Below, in pieces: positions 4,494-5,513 of a stretch of DNA of 5,513 nucleotides. Source of the stretch: Eubacteriales bacterium (GTDB lineage Bacteria; Bacillota; Clostridia; JAQUNY01); assembly GCA_028717405.1 (NCBI GenBank), contig JAQUNY010000120.1, positions 1-5,513 on the forward strand, in the 5' to 3' direction. The notes under the pieces are model-generated. The model searched no databases and had not been told where the DNA came from. It worked only from the letters and a program-made list of their open reading frames with translations. The position numbers and the translations under genes were made by a program. The stretch's first letter is position 1. The number at the start of each line of letters is the position of its first letter.

Positions 4494-5513
4494 TCAGGAT
4501 TCCTTATTTACAATAAATTCTTTATATTTACCTCGATCTCCGGGACTGCAGTTCAGCATCATGGCAATCCCTTCAGGCTTGTATTCCATGTCGAATATTT
4601 CCGCGGCACTCTGCAGATAGGCTGCAACAGCACTTCGGTCGTATGGTATAAGCATGCGGCATTTCTTAAGCCTTCCGGACAGGCGTTTGTTGATCATCTC
4701 AAGCAGCTCACAAATACCTGCGTTTTCAGCCGCAGACATAAAAATACTGTCACCCTTGACATATGGATATTTTATGCCGGCCAGATCAGCCTTGTTAAAT
4801 ATTTGTATTACAGGTATATCTCCGGCTCCTATGCTGTTTAGTGTGTCGCTTGTCACTTTTATCTGATTTTCATAGTCGGGATCGGATATGTCTGCCACAT
4901 GCAGCAGCAAGTCGGCATCCGCGACCTCCTTCAGCGTAGAGCGGAAAGCCTCAACCAGGCTGTGCGGCAATTTATTGATGAAACCTACAGTATCCGAAAG
5001 CAGGAAGGATTTCCCGTCAGGTAGTGGTATGCTCCTGACTGAAGTTTCCAGTGTGGCAAAAAGCAGATTATCTGCATATACCTTTTTCTCATCAGATTTT
5101 CCCGCTAATGCAGAAATTGCATTCATAAGAGTGGATTTTCCCGCATTGGTATACCCGGCCAGTGCGACGATCGGAATACCCGCCTTATTTCTTTTTTTTC
5201 TCTGCGTGTCTTTTTCTTTCCCGATTGTGCTGAGCTTCTTATTCAATTCTGCGATCCTGGCTTCGATCCTGCGCCTGTCAAGTTCAAGCTTCTGTTCTCC
5301 GAGGCCTTTATTCCAGGTACCAACTCCTCCGCTTTGCCTTCCGAGATAACTGCTGGATCCTGTCAGTCTTGGGAGGGCATACTGAAGCCTTGCCGCCTCA
5401 ACCTGCAGCTTTGCCTCTCTTGTCCTTGCGCGTCTCAGGAATATTTCCAGTATCAGCGCTGTCCTGTCCATGATTTCACATCCAAAAGCCTTTTCCAGGT
5501 TTCTCATCTGAGT
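4494..5513 (-). CDS. hflX: HflX ribosome-associated GTPase, C-terminal 339 residues (5' end cut by window)
   Basis: HflX is a GTPase that binds the 50S subunit and in several bacteria splits stalled ribosomes under stress. The frame runs to the window edge (Thr-Gln before the Met at 5507). That Met is internal, since family members have a further N-terminal domain of roughly 150 or more residues. Counting from this Met: residues 1-45 hold the conserved end of the HflX domain (DRTALILEIFLRRARTREAKLQVE). Residues 59-108 hold the Gly-rich linker (SGGVGTWNKGLGEQKLELD) and a basic helical region. The G domain starts at 111, with G1 GYTNAGKS (118-125), G2 FATLE (150-154), G3 DTVGF (172-176), G4 NKAD (238-241) and G5 SAAENAG (258-264). 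The C-terminal region (285-337, MLIPYDRSAVAAYL...) is complete. The linker form NKG-x-GE-x-KLELDRRR instead of RGPGETKLETDRR is common in clostridial HflX, as I recall. It lies on the same strand as the hydrolase-like gene, but 158 bp and a candidate promoter separate them. Confidence 0.95.
   Translation of the reverse strand, partial: TQMRNLEKAFGCEIMDRTALILEIFLRRARTREAKLQVEAARLQYALPRLTGSSSYLGRQSGGVGTWNKGLGEQKLELDRRRIEARIAELNKKLSTIGKEKDTQRKKRNKAGIPIVALAGYTNAGKSTLMNAISALAGKSDEKKVYADNLLFATLETSVRSIPLPDGKSFLLSDTVGFINKLPHSLVEAFRSTLKEVADADLLLHVADISDPDYENQIKVTSDTLNSIGAGDIPVIQIFNKADLAGIKYPYVKGDSIFMSAAENAGICELLEMINKRLSGRLKKCRMLIPYDRSAVAAYLQSAAEIFDMEYKPEGIAMMLNCSPGDRGKYKEFIVNKES

Noticed and set aside
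5192..5199. Run of eight T (A on the hflX sense strand) as a programmed slippage site
   Set aside because: It falls in codons for a Lys/Arg-rich linker that is normally basic in HflX, the frame is intact on both sides, and no stimulatory structure is evident.
4888..5349. + strand open frame of 153 codons
   Set aside because: It is the antisense shadow of hflX, whose GTPase motifs are unmistakable on the - strand.

Overview
The window holds four protein genes and no RNA gene. Two regulator genes lie on the + strand (1-426, cut by the window start, and 427-1866). They converge on two genes of the - strand: a large glycoside-hydrolase-like gene (1915-4335) and, upstream of it, hflX (4494-5513, cut by the window end). 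There are no direct taxonomic markers. Moderate GC by eye, the AraC and LacI-type sugar regulators beside a cytoplasmic glycosidase-like protein, and an HflX with the NKG-x-GE-x-KLELDRRR linker form known from clostridia suggest an anaerobic Firmicute (Clostridia). This is inference, not proof.

Region 1-1866: the C-terminal DNA-binding half of an AraC/XylS-family regulator is followed directly (TAA then ATG, no spacer) by a second regulator. That protein has a LacI-type (periplasmic-binding-protein-like) effector domain with no N-terminal helix-turn-helix and a LuxR/GerE-type helix-turn-helix at its C-terminus. Its ribosome binding site lies inside the last codons of the AraC gene, so the two are probably co-transcribed and translationally coupled. 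An Ala/Ser-rich stretch interrupts the first lobe of the sensor domain.

Region 1867-4335: only 48 bp separate the convergent stop codons, and no intrinsic terminator is visible. The - strand gene encodes an 806-residue protein with no signal peptide. It resembles large glycoside-hydrolase-like proteins (the DUF6259 type, recalled without a search), with an N-terminal beta domain, a TIM-barrel-like centre and a C-terminal beta domain. It is plausibly the intracellular enzyme served by the neighbouring sugar-type regulators, but nothing in the sequence proves this.

The most striking element is a cluster of short palindromic repeats inside this gene (about 3454-3636). There are four near-full copies in two orientations plus a half copy, all kept in frame and coding for about 70 extra residues between the N-terminal beta domain and the barrel. 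Each copy has complementary ends around a 13-nt core. One copy carries a compensated change in both arms. The 25-nt core unit has no stop codon in any of the six frames. It looks like a REP/RAYT-type or RPE-like mobile palindrome that has become part of a coding sequence.

Region 4336-4493: a 158-bp gap holds a candidate promoter (TTGATA-17-TATGCT) for the hydrolase-like gene and several dyads that could be operators. Region 4494-5513: hflX, a ribosome-associated GTPase with its complete G domain and C-terminus; its N-terminal domain lies outside the window.
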